Assembly: GCA_029863125.1 (NCBI GenBank) | Contig: JAOTWB010000014.1 | Coordinates: 1-52,475 of the forward strand | Source: Gammaproteobacteria bacterium | Lineage (GTDB): Bacteria > Pseudomonadota > Gammaproteobacteria > Steroidobacterales > Woeseiaceae | Direction: 5' to 3' | DNA length: 52,475 nucleotides | Shown here: piece by piece, positions 7,415 through 16,944 of the stretch | Layout: each line of letters starts with the position of its first letter | How positions within the stretch are numbered: position 1 is the stretch's first letter | Made by a program: the position numbers and the translations under genes | Notes under the pieces: generated by a model | What the model saw: the letters and a program-made list of their open reading frames with translations, nothing else | Told to the model about the DNA's origin: nothing | Database searches by the model: none

Positions 7415-9382
7415 ATGCGAAAAGACGGACTGAGCCAGAAAGCCTACGTACCGATAGCCGACGGCGATACTTACGATCCCTTTGTCGAGGCAACGGAATC
7501 GCCCGCCGAGTTCACGATCAAGGCGGTCGGCCTGGGGATTCTTTTCGGCATCATCTTCGGTGCGGCAAACGCCTACCTCGGGCTCCGTGCGGGGCTGACG
7601 ATCAGTACCTCGATCCCTGTCGCCGTAATGACCGTTGCCGTGTTTCGCGCGCTCTCGAGCGTGGGCATACGGGGCACAATTCTCGAAACCAATATCTCGC
7701 AGACGACGGGATCCGCCTCGAGCTCGCTCGCCAGCGGCGTGATTTTCACGCTGCCCGCGTTGTTCATGTGGGGCATGGCCCCGGAACTGCTGCAGATGAC
7801 GCTGCTCGCCATGTGCGGCGGCATGCTGGGCATCCTTTTCATGATCCCGCTGCGCCGTTTCCTGATCGAAAAGGAACACGGCAAACTCCCGTACCCCGAG
7901 GGAACGGCATGTGCCGAAGTCCTGGTCGCCAACGAAATTGGCGGCGGACGAGCACGCTTCGTGTTCTACGGCCTCGCGGGCGGCGCGCTGTTCAAATTCC
8001 TGACCTCGTGGCTGCGCGTCATTCCCGGCGACGTCCATGCCAAGATTCCGGTCCTCAAAAAAGGCGAACTGGGCATGGACCTGTCGGCCGCACTGTTCGG
8101 CGTCGGCTACATTCTCGGACCACGTATTGCGGCCGTCATGGTTGGCGGCGGCCTGCTCTCGTGGCTGGTGATTATTCCGGCCATCGCTTACTGGGGCGAT
8201 GCGCGAACCGCGCCGTTCTTTCCCGAAACTGTGCAAATCATTCACGACATGTCGCCACGCCAGATCTGGACGCGCTACGTGCGCTACATTGGCGCCGGCG
8301 CGGTTGCGACGGCCGGCATCGTCACGTTGATACGCAGCATTCCTGTGATGGTCAGCAGTTTTCGCATCGGCGCTGCCCAGATCGGTGAGCGAGTCGGCAG
8401 CGCTGCGGAATCGACTTTGCGCACCGACAATGATCTGCCGCTGCGCTTCGTCGGCTTCGGTGTCCTCATCATCGCTGCAGTGCTCGTTGTCGTGCCGCAG
8501 GTGTTCGGCGCCGTTGGCGGCATCGGTATTCGCACGATCGCAGCGTTCTGTGTCGTCATTTTCGCGTTCTTCTTTGTAACAGTTGCGTCGCGCATCGTCG
8601 GCCTCGTCGGCGTAACCAGCAACCCAACCAGCGGCATGACAATCGCAGCGCTGCTCGGCACAGCGTCGATCTTCCTGCTGTTTGGCTGGACGGACGCGCT
8701 TGGCAAAGCCGCGGCACTGACCGTCGGCTGCGTCGTCGCGATTGCCGCGTCCATTTCCGGCGACACCTCGCAGGACCTGAAAACCGGCTTCCTGCTCGGC
8801 GCCACGCCGCGGCGGCAGCAAACGGCCGAGCTCATTGGCGTGCTGACTTCCGCGACCTTCGTGTGCCTGACGGTACTCGCGCTCGGCAAAGGCTTTGGCT
8901 TTGGCAGCACCGAGCTGCCCGCACCGCAGGCGACGCTGATGAAGCTCGTGATCGACGGCGTCCTCGATCAAAACCTGCCGTGGGCGCTGGTTGCCATAGG
9001 GGCCGGCATCGCACTGGCGTGCGAGATCGCGCGCATCCCGTCACTGCCTTTTGCGGTTGGCGTCTATTTGCCCGTGTCGACAATGACGCCGATTTTCGTC
9101 GGCGGACTGATTCGTCTGTGGATGGAGCGCAGCGCCGGCGACGAAACGACTGCAGCGGACCGCCGCGAGCGAGGCGTGCTGCTCGGCAGCGGCTTCGTTG
9201 GTGGTGAAGGCCTGCTGGGCGTCGGTATCGCCCTGGTGGCCGTTGCCAAGAGCCGCCGGCCGGACGGCATTGGCACCGAGTGGCTCGGCACCGAACTGAC
9301 CGCAATGCTCGTTGGCGCTGCCGCTTTCGCGGTGTTTATTGCCTGGTTTTTCCGGTCGGTTCGCGGCCCGTCGGGACGGTGA
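7415..9382 (+). CDS. OPT-family oligopeptide transporter
   Basis: The 655-aa polytopic inner-membrane protein fits the OPT family of proton-coupled peptide or metal-chelate transporters. It shows the N-terminal EFTIKAVGLGILFGIIFGAANAYLGLRAG segment, the SGVIFTLPALFMWG helix and the internal SGDTSQDLKTGFLLGATPRRQQ loop typical of prokaryotic OPT proteins. I count about 14 to 16 hydrophobic segments. The substrate is unknown. The gene diverges from the Lon-like protease. Its last 47 bases overlap the 3-prime end of the convergent RND gene. Confidence 0.92.
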   Translation: MRKDGLSQKAYVPIADGDTYDPFVEATESPAEFTIKAVGLGILFGIIFGAANAYLGLRAGLTISTSIPVAVMTVAVFRALSSVGIRGTILETNISQTTGSASSSLASGVIFTLPALFMWGMAPELLQMTLLAMCGGMLGILFMIPLRRFLIEKEHGKLPYPEGTACAEVLVANEIGGGRARFVFYGLAGGALFKFLTSWLRVIPGDVHAKIPVLKKGELGMDLSAALFGVGYILGPRIAAVMVGGGLLSWLVIIPAIAYWGDARTAPFFPETVQIIHDMSPRQIWTRYVRYIGAGAVATAGIVTLIRSIPVMVSSFRIGAAQIGERVGSAAESTLRTDNDLPLRFVGFGVLIIAAVLVVVPQVFGAVGGIGIRTIAAFCVVIFAFFFVTVASRIVGLVGVTSNPTSGMTIAALLGTASIFLLFGWTDALGKAAALTVGCVVAIAASISGDTSQDLKTGFLLGATPRRQQTAELIGVLTSATFVCLTVLALGKGFGFGSTELPAPQATLMKLVIDGVLDQNLPWALVAIGAGIALACEIARIPSLPFAVGVYLPVSTMTPIFVGGLIRLWMERSAGDETTAADRRERGVLLGSGFVGGEGLLGVGIALVAVAKSRRPDGIGTEWLGTELTAMLVGAAAFAVFIAWFFRSVRGPSGR

Positions 9383-11933
9383 GCGGCTCCAGGCGAGGAC
9401 GATGTCCGTCGCAAGCACGGAATGTAACGATCAAAACCGGCAGCAGAGTCATGTTCGCGAGCAAAGCGACAAGCATCGCCGTGCCGGTCAGCAGGCCAAA
9501 GTAAATAGTAGGAATGAACTGCGACAGCGCGAGAATTGAAAAACCGAGCATGATCGTTACGCTCGTGTAATACATAGCCCGGCCAATCGTGCGGTGGCAA
9601 CGGTGTATTGCAGCCCAATAGTCGTCGTCACGCTCAATCTCGTGCGCAAATCGATGTACGTAGTGGATCGTGTCATCAACGGCGATCCCGACGGTGATTG
9701 CAGCGATGGTAATGGTCATCAGATCCAGCGGAATGTCCAGCCAGCCGATCAGGCCAAGGACAATTACGGCTGAGACGATATTCGGAATGATCGCGATTGC
9801 CGCCGTCTTGAATGAACGAAACAGCACGACAAACATGCCGAATATAGCCACGAAAACGGCGCCGAGCGTCAGCACCTGGGAGCGAAACAGGCTTTGCAGC
9901 ATGTTGTTATAGAGAACCAGCATGCCGCTCAGGTGCACCTGTTCGTCGGCGAGATCGAATTTTTCCTGGAAATCGCTGTGAATCCTGTCGATCAGTTCGT
10001 TCCGCCTGAGCGATTTGTCGGACTCGAAAACGCGCACGCTGAAACGTAGCTGATCACCGTCGGGCGATAAATACGGTTCGATGAGAGCGGCCCTTACATC
10101 GTCAGGGAGGCGCTTATAGACGATTGACAGCAGAATGTTATCGGTCAGAACCTGTTCGTCGAGTTCACCCAGCAAGCGCGTCGTAGTCGCCACCGAAATG
10201 ACCTTACCTGTTTCGGGCTGCGCGTCGAGGTAGTCATGCATTGCGGCAACTTCCCGGATTCTCGGATGGTTGAACCAGTAGCTTGTTGCCGTGATACCGC
10301 CCTCTTCCTCGGCCTCGTCGGCAAATTCATCGTCAAGGTAGAGGCCGAATTCTTCTTCGAATTCAGCATCGAAATCGACTTCCGACGGCTCCTCCTCATT
10401 CAGCGGCGCATCCACCACAACGTCGAGTGGCGTGGTTCCACCGAGCGCACGATCGATCAACTCCATTCCCTGGTAGATCTCCGTCGATTTCTTGTAATAG
10501 TCAATAAAACGGTTCTCGACCGTCAGCCTCGTAATACCCATTACGCCAGCGACGACAAGTACGGCCGTCAGTGCCACGGTTCGCACTGTGTGGCCATCGA
10601 TGACACGGGCAAAAAAGCCCGTGATCGCCGCTGTGATGTCACGTAGTACGCGCGGTTGCCCGGGCCGAAACATCATCAGTCCGGCCGGAAACAGCGTGAA
10701 GGAAAATATGAACGCGATGCCAATGCCGATCACCATCATCCAGCCGAAATCGATTACCGGCCGAATACCGCTGACGATAAGGGAACCAAACGCGACCATT
10801 GTCGTTAATGCCGTATAAAGACATGGCACCACGATTCGCCTGATCGATTCTCTGACCAACGTCAGCTGGTTTGCCTCCGGATTCAGCAGGTGCGTTTCCC
10901 GGTAGCGAACTATGATATGCAGTGTCAGCGCGAGGCATAGAATCAATAGTAATGAAACGAAATTCGACGAAACGACGGTGACACGCCAGTTGCTTACGCC
11001 CAGGATTCCAAGCATGGCGATGCAGGTCGCCAGGCAATTCAGCAGCGACAGGATTGCCCACCGCGGCTGCCTGAAGGCGATTACAAGGATGACGATAAGA
11101 AACGTAACAACCGCAACGCCGAAAACGATCAAGTCATGCTTGATGAAATCGATCGAATCGGCAACGATCATAGGTACGCCGCCCAGGTGCAGGGTCGCCA
11201 CGTCGCGGTAATTGTCGAGGATGTTCCGAACGGCTGATATGGTCTCCTGTTCCCTCGCAAGCAGACTGCGACTCCGCTCGTCAAACTGTGAGCTGACAGC
11301 AGCGAGCGCATTCGCCTCCTCGATCGTCAGGGTACCGAAGTACTCTTTCTCCCTTAGCTGATCACGTCTTTCGCGCAGTTCGACGTACCGCTCATCCTGC
11401 TCGAGATTTACCCGAAGCGCAGTCGTTCGAGCGTCGGCACTTATGATGAGATCGCGATACAGCGCACTGTTTATGAGTTCCTCGCGTGCAAGATCGCGAT
11501 CCGTGCTGCTGTCCTCCAGGCGTCGCAGGCTTTTTGCGATGTTTCGGAGCGTAACCGGCGGGCTTTTGATTAGCGGAACGTCGAGAATACTGACGACGGA
11601 CTCGACGCTGTCCAGCGTGTTCAGCTCCGATCGCAGCTTGTGCAGGTGCTGCAGTACGGGTTCGCTGAAGAGATCTTCTCTCGGGGCAAAAGTTACGATC
11701 AGGTAATCATCGGACCCGTATCGCGCTCTCAACATACGATAGTAGCTTAAGCTTTCGTCGCGCTCGAGCGTCAGTGAATCTGCAGACGCATCCAGGCCGA
11801 AGTCCTTCGCCAGCCAACCGAAAACAGCAAGGAGAATTGCACAGATCGCGAGAACCGTGCTCGGGTGCCGCAGTACGAGTTGCTCATGCAGCGTGACGAA
11901 CCGGTCAGTTACACTCGGCGGCGGAATTTGCAT
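9336..11933 (-). CDS. RND/MMPL-type lipid or hydrophobe transporter
   Basis: This 865-aa inner-membrane permease has the RND two-fold layout. There is a helix at 25-42, a periplasmic loop with coiled-coil character to about 262, and a block of five helices. A second helix at about 452-466, a second loop and a final five-helix block follow. The motif GIAVDDTIHYVHR in the second block is typical of MMPL/HpnN-like transporters. Residues 512-546 form a very acidic insert in the second periplasmic loop. No membrane-fusion or outer-membrane partner lies beside it. Substrates in related proteins are lipids, hopanoids or sterols, so a lipid cargo is inference. The FFLEELY-type gene is divergent from it. 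Confidence 0.85.
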   Translation of the reverse strand: MQIPPPSVTDRFVTLHEQLVLRHPSTVLAICAILLAVFGWLAKDFGLDASADSLTLERDESLSYYRMLRARYGSDDYLIVTFAPREDLFSEPVLQHLHKLRSELNTLDSVESVVSILDVPLIKSPPVTLRNIAKSLRRLEDSSTDRDLAREELINSALYRDLIISADARTTALRVNLEQDERYVELRERRDQLREKEYFGTLTIEEANALAAVSSQFDERSRSLLAREQETISAVRNILDNYRDVATLHLGGVPMIVADSIDFIKHDLIVFGVAVVTFLIVILVIAFRQPRWAILSLLNCLATCIAMLGILGVSNWRVTVVSSNFVSLLLILCLALTLHIIVRYRETHLLNPEANQLTLVRESIRRIVVPCLYTALTTMVAFGSLIVSGIRPVIDFGWMMVIGIGIAFIFSFTLFPAGLMMFRPGQPRVLRDITAAITGFFARVIDGHTVRTVALTAVLVVAGVMGITRLTVENRFIDYYKKSTEIYQGMELIDRALGGTTPLDVVVDAPLNEEEPSEVDFDAEFEEEFGLYLDDEFADEAEEEGGITATSYWFNHPRIREVAAMHDYLDAQPETGKVISVATTTRLLGELDEQVLTDNILLSIVYKRLPDDVRAALIEPYLSPDGDQLRFSVRVFESDKSLRRNELIDRIHSDFQEKFDLADEQVHLSGMLVLYNNMLQSLFRSQVLTLGAVFVAIFGMFVVLFRSFKTAAIAIIPNIVSAVIVLGLIGWLDIPLDLMTITIAAITVGIAVDDTIHYVHRFAHEIERDDDYWAAIHRCHRTIGRAMYYTSVTIMLGFSILALSQFIPTIYFGLLTGTAMLVALLANMTLLPVLIVTFRACDGHRPRLEPLTVPTGREPTGKTRQ

Positions 11934-12030
11934 GCACTCTTGTCTAACTCAAATAGCTCAACAGCAAAATATTGTTATGCTGGCGCTCGGCCAGCGTCAA
12001 TGCGGAGTACTACCTAGCAAAACATCTCGT

Positions 12031-12747
12031 ATGTCACGATCCGAAAGAAAAAATGAAGCGAACCGGTTCAGGCGATTTATTCGGCGCAGTAACGATCTGC
12101 ATGTCGAATACCTGGATAATCCGCAGCTTCTCAAAAACTACGATCGATTTGCGAACTGGCAGCTTCAATACCTGCTGCCGTTTTTCAGCGATCTGTATGA
12201 CCAGGAGGGCTACGCCGAGGCCATCGACTTCGTCATGAGTGACCTTGCCGGCATTGGCATCAGCAATCGGGACCGCGATCTCGAGCGAGCGGCTCCGGCC
12301 ATCACGTCCATGCTGCCGCTTGCGGCGCTGGCGACCATTGCCAGTGCCGCAGAAATGAACGCGCGGGTGCTGCAGGTCAATATCGGAATCTGCCGATGCC
12401 TGGCCGGCGGCAAGGATCTGCCGACCGAGATTTCAGAGCGCGACTATCTAATCGCGTGTCGCCAGGCCAGCTCGCTGGAAGAATGCGTGGAACTCGTGCG
12501 CCTGATAACCGGCCTGGGCAAGACGCTAAAAAGCCTCGTCAATGTGCCAATGCTCGGGATGATGCTTCGCGCCATGAGGGGCCCCGCTCATGCGGCCGGC
12601 TTTGCCGCGCTGCAAGGGTTCCTGGAGAAAGGGTATGTCACGTTCAAAAGGATTCCGGATATCGACCACTTTCTCGAAGAGATCGAAAGTCGCATGGTCG
12701 CGATCTTTAAGCGCATATACACCGTGCCGCTCGATCAAGCCCGATGA
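12031..12747 (+). CDS. FFLEELY-motif-type protein
   Basis: I place the start at the ATG at 12031 (238 aa); upstream codons in the frame are Cys-rich and unlike coding sequence. The layout resembles proteobacterial proteins named for an FFLEELY motif, which here reads FVMSDLAG after NWQLQYLLPFFSDLY. It continues with a helical body containing RAAPAITSMLPLAALATIASAAEMN and the C-terminal MRGPAHAAGFAALQGFLEKGYVTF. No membrane segment is clear and the family function is unknown. It is divergent from the RND permease and converges on the VTT gene, overlapping by 13 bases. Confidence 0.65.
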   Translation: MSRSERKNEANRFRRFIRRSNDLHVEYLDNPQLLKNYDRFANWQLQYLLPFFSDLYDQEGYAEAIDFVMSDLAGIGISNRDRDLERAAPAITSMLPLAALATIASAAEMNARVLQVNIGICRCLAGGKDLPTEISERDYLIACRQASSLEECVELVRLITGLGKTLKSLVNVPMLGMMLRAMRGPAHAAGFAALQGFLEKGYVTFKRIPDIDHFLEEIESRMVAIFKRIYTVPLDQAR

Positions 12748-13403
12748 AACCTGTAAAAGCGAATGACGAAGATGCCAAGCACGATAATCACCAGGCCCAG
12801 CAGAATAATGAGGGTGCTCTCTCCCTTCACGAAGGACTCGCCCAGAAAGACGACGGCGACCACGTACGGCAGTTCGGTGATCGCCAGGGCCGCCAGGTAA
12901 AAGGAAAACCGGTAGCGAAGTATGCCGAGCACATAGCCGGGAATTTCGGACGGTACGATTGCCTGAAAGGCAAGAATGTGAATGAACCGGGTGCGCTCGC
13001 TGACCTGGCTCTGCCAGTCGGCGATCCTGTCTTCGCCGATGAGCAACGCCGCAAACTTGACACCGAGGAAGCGACCGATACAAAACGAGGCGATGCCGCC
13101 CAGCAGCCACCCCAACCACAAGAGAACGAGGCAGGTAACCTTGCCCCAGGTATACACGGCGACAGGCACCAGGATAGCGCTTGAAAAGAACGCCACCATC
13201 GCGGAAACCATTGCGAGGAGAACGAAAACCGCCATGCCGAGAATCGGATTCAGAGCGATGACACCCTCGCTCCAGACGATAAGCGCGGCGACTTCGTCGT
13301 GCAGCGTCTCCGACGCAGCGATGACACCTGCCGCGGTGATCAGCAGACCCACGATCACGATATGGCGCTGCAGGCGGTGATGGACAGCCTTCTGGCTCAT
13401 CAC
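12735..13403 (-). CDS. VTT-domain (TVP38/TMEM64, DedA-like) membrane protein
   Basis: The 222-aa inner-membrane protein has about six hydrophobic segments. Its core (FFSSAILVPVAVYTWG, then GWLLGGIASFCIGRFLG, then FQAIVPSEIPGYVLGILRYRFSFYLAA) is typical of VTT/SNARE-associated proteins, the DedA/TVP38 superfamily, linked to lipid scrambling and membrane homeostasis. The second half carries the conserved proline-glycine re-entrant segment. It lies 50 bases downstream of the first ExeA-FHA gene on the same strand and may share its transcript. Confidence 0.8.
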   Translation of the reverse strand: MMSQKAVHHRLQRHIVIVGLLITAAGVIAASETLHDEVAALIVWSEGVIALNPILGMAVFVLLAMVSAMVAFFSSAILVPVAVYTWGKVTCLVLLWLGWLLGGIASFCIGRFLGVKFAALLIGEDRIADWQSQVSERTRFIHILAFQAIVPSEIPGYVLGILRYRFSFYLAALAITELPYVVAVVFLGESFVKGESTLIILLGLVIIVLGIFVIRFYRFHRA

Positions 13404-13453
13404 ACGACCTTAGCAAGCATTCGATGCGAATTTCGAAAAAATTCGACCGGTGA

Positions 13454-14671
13454 CTATGAGTTCAGCTTTATGTCGTTTGCCTGCTCGGCACACTTGAACT
13501 GGCTCTGCAGGTCGTCGTCAGTGGCGTACTCGATCCTGCAGTGGCCGACAACGATGGTCTCGCCGGGCACGAGCAGGTGTTCCTTTATCGCATGGCCGTC
13601 GACCATAGTGCCGTTGGTGCTGCCGAGGTCGATAATAGTGGCGCCTTCGGGTGAGTGGCTGATCAATGCGTGGTGGCGGCTTACCAACCGGCTATCGATA
13701 CGAATATCGCAAAGTCGGCTTCGTCCGATCAATATGTTGCTCTGACGCAGCGCCAGTTCACGTACGTCATCGTCGGTCAGCTGCACGATCAGGCGTGCTG
13801 TTGGACGCGGCAACCCGGCGCCACTGAGCGTCTCGGCATCGGCATCGACGTCCTCGTGCTCCGACGCTGCCCGCAGCGGTTCGAAAGCCCGTTGCACCAG
13901 TTCCCTGGTTATCAGATCAACGCCATCTTCCTCGGCCGTGCGCAAACACCGGCTGATGAGCGCCGATATCGAATCCGGAACGCCGCCGCAGAGCTCATGG
14001 ATGAGCGGGATCGCTTGATACTGGAAGATTTCGTCGATACTCGCCGTGCCGGCTGCCTCCACTCGCCGGCGAGCGTACTCGCGTGTCTCAGGCAGGGTGA
14101 ACGGTTCGATCCAGATACGTTTTCCCGCGTAGCTTGCGACGGAACTTAGCGGGCGACTGTGCAGCAAGTCCTTGAGGCCGGGTTGACCCGAGAGAATTAC
14201 AGTCAGACCGTAACCGCCTTCGCACTCCATGCCGACCAGGCGGCGAATCTTGTCGAGAACCCACCATTCGCAGTTCTGTACGTCTTCGATGCAAATAATC
14301 GTGCGATGACGATGACTCTTCTGAAAAGAGAGAAACATGGACAAGACGCTTTCGAGATCCTCCAGGCTCATGTCCTTCGGGTCGAAGTCGAACGCACGAA
14401 TGATCTTGCCCATGAACTCTGTCGTGTTGGCAAAAGGTTCGGCGATACGTGCGACGGCGACATCCTCATCGAGTGTTGAGAGGAATCTGCCAATAATGAA
14501 TCGCGGTGCCGACCTGCCGTCACCGACCAGGACGGCCAGCGGGCGTTTCTGGCTGAACGAGAGCTCCAGCCGCTCAATCGCGTTGCGGTGGCAATCGGTC
14601 AGAAATTCAGTGGCAGGATCTTGCTCGAACGGCAGGTCGGCCATCCTCGAAGACTGCTGCTCGTGTTTCAC
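13454..14671 (-). CDS. ExeA-like AAA ATPase fused to an FHA domain, P-loop degenerate (copy 1)
   Basis: The 405-aa protein has an ExeA/GspA-like AAA region (about residues 15-275) followed by an FHA domain (about 295-385). The FHA core is intact: LIGRSRLCDIRI, then SRHHALI, then IDLGSTNGTMVDG. FHA domains bind phosphothreonine peptides. The Walker A position reads VGDGRSAPRF and lacks the GK[ST] core. Walker B reads IICIEDVQ. It therefore probably does not hydrolyse ATP. The start is a GTG with a GGGGGAG site eight bases upstream. A TATTAT box at 14758-14763 on the minus strand could be its -10. A second copy with a working P-loop lies at 44 kb. Confidence 0.85.
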   Translation of the reverse strand: MKHEQQSSRMADLPFEQDPATEFLTDCHRNAIERLELSFSQKRPLAVLVGDGRSAPRFIIGRFLSTLDEDVAVARIAEPFANTTEFMGKIIRAFDFDPKDMSLEDLESVLSMFLSFQKSHRHRTIICIEDVQNCEWWVLDKIRRLVGMECEGGYGLTVILSGQPGLKDLLHSRPLSSVASYAGKRIWIEPFTLPETREYARRRVEAAGTASIDEIFQYQAIPLIHELCGGVPDSISALISRCLRTAEEDGVDLITRELVQRAFEPLRAASEHEDVDADAETLSGAGLPRPTARLIVQLTDDDVRELALRQSNILIGRSRLCDIRIDSRLVSRHHALISHSPEGATIIDLGSTNGTMVDGHAIKEHLLVPGETIVVGHCRIEYATDDDLQSQFKCAEQANDIKLNS

Positions 14672-14812
14672 TCTGGACTCCCCCCGGCCTCTTGCATCTC
14701 GCGAACAGGCTCTTGATTCGGATTTTCCGGTGTTTTTTGGAGTCTAGGCCAGTTGTCATAATATGTAAAGTGTATTGCGAAGTTACCGCTGTAATCACTT
14801 GATATAGATAGA

Positions 14813-16378
14813 TTATCTGGTCATATGCCTCAGGGCCTTGATGAGATGACCGATTTCGACGGTGGTATCCGTCGCGACAAACACAGCGCGTTCGCGCTCG
14901 GCCTCACTCAAGGGGTCCGACCGCTCGAACTGGTGCTCGAGGACACTGGTATCCGCTTCGGAAGCATCCTTGCCGATAACGGCGCGCTTCCTGATTCGCT
15001 GCAGCAGCTCGTCGCGGTCCGCGGTCGTGGCAACAAACGTGAAGGCAACGTCCTGGCGCCGTGCCAGGGCCAGGACCCGCTCCCGCTCGGCCCTGTTCAG
15101 GAACGACGCATCGACGATCACGTTGAATCCGGCCTCGAGCAAGCGCCCGGCCGTAGCCATCAAGTGGTCATAGATTGCGGCGTTCACCTGCTCGGTATAA
15201 ATGCCCGAGCCCGGCGTCGAGCCGCTGCCAGCCGTCTCCGCGAGGCCCAGGAGCCGTTTCCTCTCGATATCCGATCGGATGCGAATCGCGGGCAGCTCCG
15301 ACATCAGCTGCGACGATAGCCAGGTCTTGCCGGAGCCCGAATAACCGTGCATCGCGATCAACCGGGGCTCGGGAGCCTCGATCCAGCGCGCCGCCACCGC
15401 AAGGTTGTGCTTCAGGTCTTCGATATCCTGCCCCCGCTCCCCGGGGTCTGCTCGCTCTTGACTCCGAATGGCCGCGACTTTGGCACGTATCATGCTGTGG
15501 TACACAAAATACAGTCCGAAGACGGTAAGGCCCGCGTAATCCCCGGTGCACTCGAGGTAGCGATTCAGGAAGGCGTAGGCCAGGTCCTGCCGTGCCTCCG
15601 CGACCAGATCCATGGCCAGGAAGGTGATATCGCTGATTACGTCTATGTTGCGCAGTTCGGCACTGAATTCGACGCAGTCGAACGGGACGATGCCGCCGGA
15701 CAGTCGGACCAGATTTCCGAGGTGCAGGTCACCGTGACACTCCCGCACGAAACCGTCTTTCCGCCGTTGTATCAACACGGGCTTCAGGTCAAGCAGGCGA
15801 TCCGACGTCCACTCCTGCACGCGGTAAAGAAGATCCATATCGATGGCCCGCTTCAATGGCGCAAAGTTTTCCAGCATCGGCGCCCTGACCTTTCGCACGG
15901 ACTCGCTGTCGTTCGCGAACTCGATTATTTTTGCCTGCGCGTGATGCGCGGCGACGGTTTCGGCCAGCGCGTAGAGATCTTTTTCCTTGAGTCGTCCTGC
16001 GGCCAGCTGATTGTCGAGTTGCGCACTCTGTGGAAACTGGACCATCTTCAGCGCATATTCGATTGCGCATTCATCGCCGTCCACCTGCGGATGCTCGACG
16101 CTGCCTGCGATCGGCACGACGCTGAGGTAAAGCTCAGGTGCGAAGCGCCGGTTGAGCCGCAGTTCCTCCTCACAATAATGGCGCCGCTGCTCGAGCGTGC
16201 TGAAATCGAGGAAATCCAGTTTCACGGCTTTCTTGATCTTGTAGGCGAACGCCCCGGTCGCAAGAACCCACGAGATGTGCGTCTCGAAAATCTCGATGGA
16301 CGACACCGGGTGAGGATAGGCCTCGGAACTCATCAGCGACGCAATCAGCGCCGCTTGCATGCTTTCCTCGTCAGCCAT
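14813..16378 (-). CDS. Aminoglycoside-phosphotransferase-like kinase fused to a P-loop kinase
   Basis: The 521-aa protein combines a protein-kinase-like APH domain (COG2187 type) with a C-terminal P-loop kinase domain (COG0645 type), a known bifunctional family of unknown substrate. The APH half shows ECHGDLHLGNLVRL, the catalytic loop, followed by PFDCVEFSAELRNIDVISD with the metal-binding Asp. The second half starts with the P-loop MHGYSGSGKTWLS and ends with a zeta-toxin/Zot-like kinase fold (NVIVDASFLNRAERERV). No drug-resistance role should be assumed. It is 140 bases upstream of copy 1 of the ExeA-FHA gene and nine bases downstream of the glycine-zipper lipoprotein's 14-base-distant stop. 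Confidence 0.85.
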   Translation of the reverse strand: MADEESMQAALIASLMSSEAYPHPVSSIEIFETHISWVLATGAFAYKIKKAVKLDFLDFSTLEQRRHYCEEELRLNRRFAPELYLSVVPIAGSVEHPQVDGDECAIEYALKMVQFPQSAQLDNQLAAGRLKEKDLYALAETVAAHHAQAKIIEFANDSESVRKVRAPMLENFAPLKRAIDMDLLYRVQEWTSDRLLDLKPVLIQRRKDGFVRECHGDLHLGNLVRLSGGIVPFDCVEFSAELRNIDVISDITFLAMDLVAEARQDLAYAFLNRYLECTGDYAGLTVFGLYFVYHSMIRAKVAAIRSQERADPGERGQDIEDLKHNLAVAARWIEAPEPRLIAMHGYSGSGKTWLSSQLMSELPAIRIRSDIERKRLLGLAETAGSGSTPGSGIYTEQVNAAIYDHLMATAGRLLEAGFNVIVDASFLNRAERERVLALARRQDVAFTFVATTADRDELLQRIRKRAVIGKDASEADTSVLEHQFERSDPLSEAERERAVFVATDTTVEIGHLIKALRHMTR

Positions 16379-16392
16379 GCGTCGTCACATCA

Positions 16393-16884
16393 CTAGCGCA
16401 CGAGCCAGCTTCCGTCCGCCTGCAGACAGGCCGTGCCATAAACGTCCTGGTTGGTTTCCGCGCCAATCGTCGCGTCGAGCCTGAACTCGCGGCAAGGACC
16501 GCTGCTCTGCTCATAGGTGCGCGTCGGTGTCACCGTGTACTTATAGCCGGTATCGGGATTGACCCAGGTCGTGGACTGGCCGCTGCGAGAGTCGTTCAGC
16601 ACCATCGCGGTCCTCATGCGATCGGTTTCGTCCATGCTCTCGCCGATGTGCCGGCCGATCATGGCGCCGGCAATGGTCCCGACGATGATGGCCGCCGTCC
16701 GGCCGCGTCCCTCGCCGACCTGCGCACCAATTACGCCGCCGATTACACCGCCCAGCACTTCGCCTTGCTGAGCGTGGGTTGTCGTTTCGCACGAACCCAA
16801 CAAGAACGCAGATAGCGCCGCGGTAACGACCACTGCGCCCGCACGGTATGCCCTTGGCCCAGTGACAGCAGATTTGAACATCAT
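16393..16884 (-). CDS. Glycine-zipper surface lipoprotein
   Basis: The 163-aa product has an N-terminal signal ending in a lipobox (FLLGSC), so it is probably an outer-membrane lipoprotein. A glycine zipper follows (GEVLGGVIGGVIGAQVGEG..., then IAGAMIGRHIGESMD), as in the 17-kDa surface-antigen/2TM glycine-zipper family. The C-terminal domain carries paired Cys residues (SGPCREF and TACLQADGSW), a pattern common in this family. A strong GGAGGT site lies six bases before the ATG. It is followed on the same strand by the kinase fusion gene after 14 bases. Confidence 0.8.
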   Translation of the reverse strand: MMFKSAVTGPRAYRAGAVVVTAALSAFLLGSCETTTHAQQGEVLGGVIGGVIGAQVGEGRGRTAAIIVGTIAGAMIGRHIGESMDETDRMRTAMVLNDSRSGQSTTWVNPDTGYKYTVTPTRTYEQSSGPCREFRLDATIGAETNQDVYGTACLQADGSWLVR

Positions 16885-16944
16885 GAGATCACCTCCGTCA
16901 TTAAACTAGGCCCACAACAGACGGTGTACAAGTCGTATTCGTAC

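Noticed and set aside
7331-8971. Long minus-strand frame of 546 codons opposite the OPT gene
   Set aside because: Composition is dominated by Arg, Asp, Glu, His and Gln without hydrophobic core or motifs, as expected of the antisense of a GC-rich membrane-protein gene. The plus-strand OPT reading is clear.
14813-16378. Aminoglycoside resistance gene
   Set aside because: The APH fold here belongs to a fused family with a second kinase domain and unknown substrate, and nothing in the context suggests resistance.
15347-16396. Plus-strand frame of 349 codons opposite the kinase fusion gene
   Set aside because: The minus strand has the kinase catalytic loop and P-loop; the plus frame has neither motifs nor a ribosome site.
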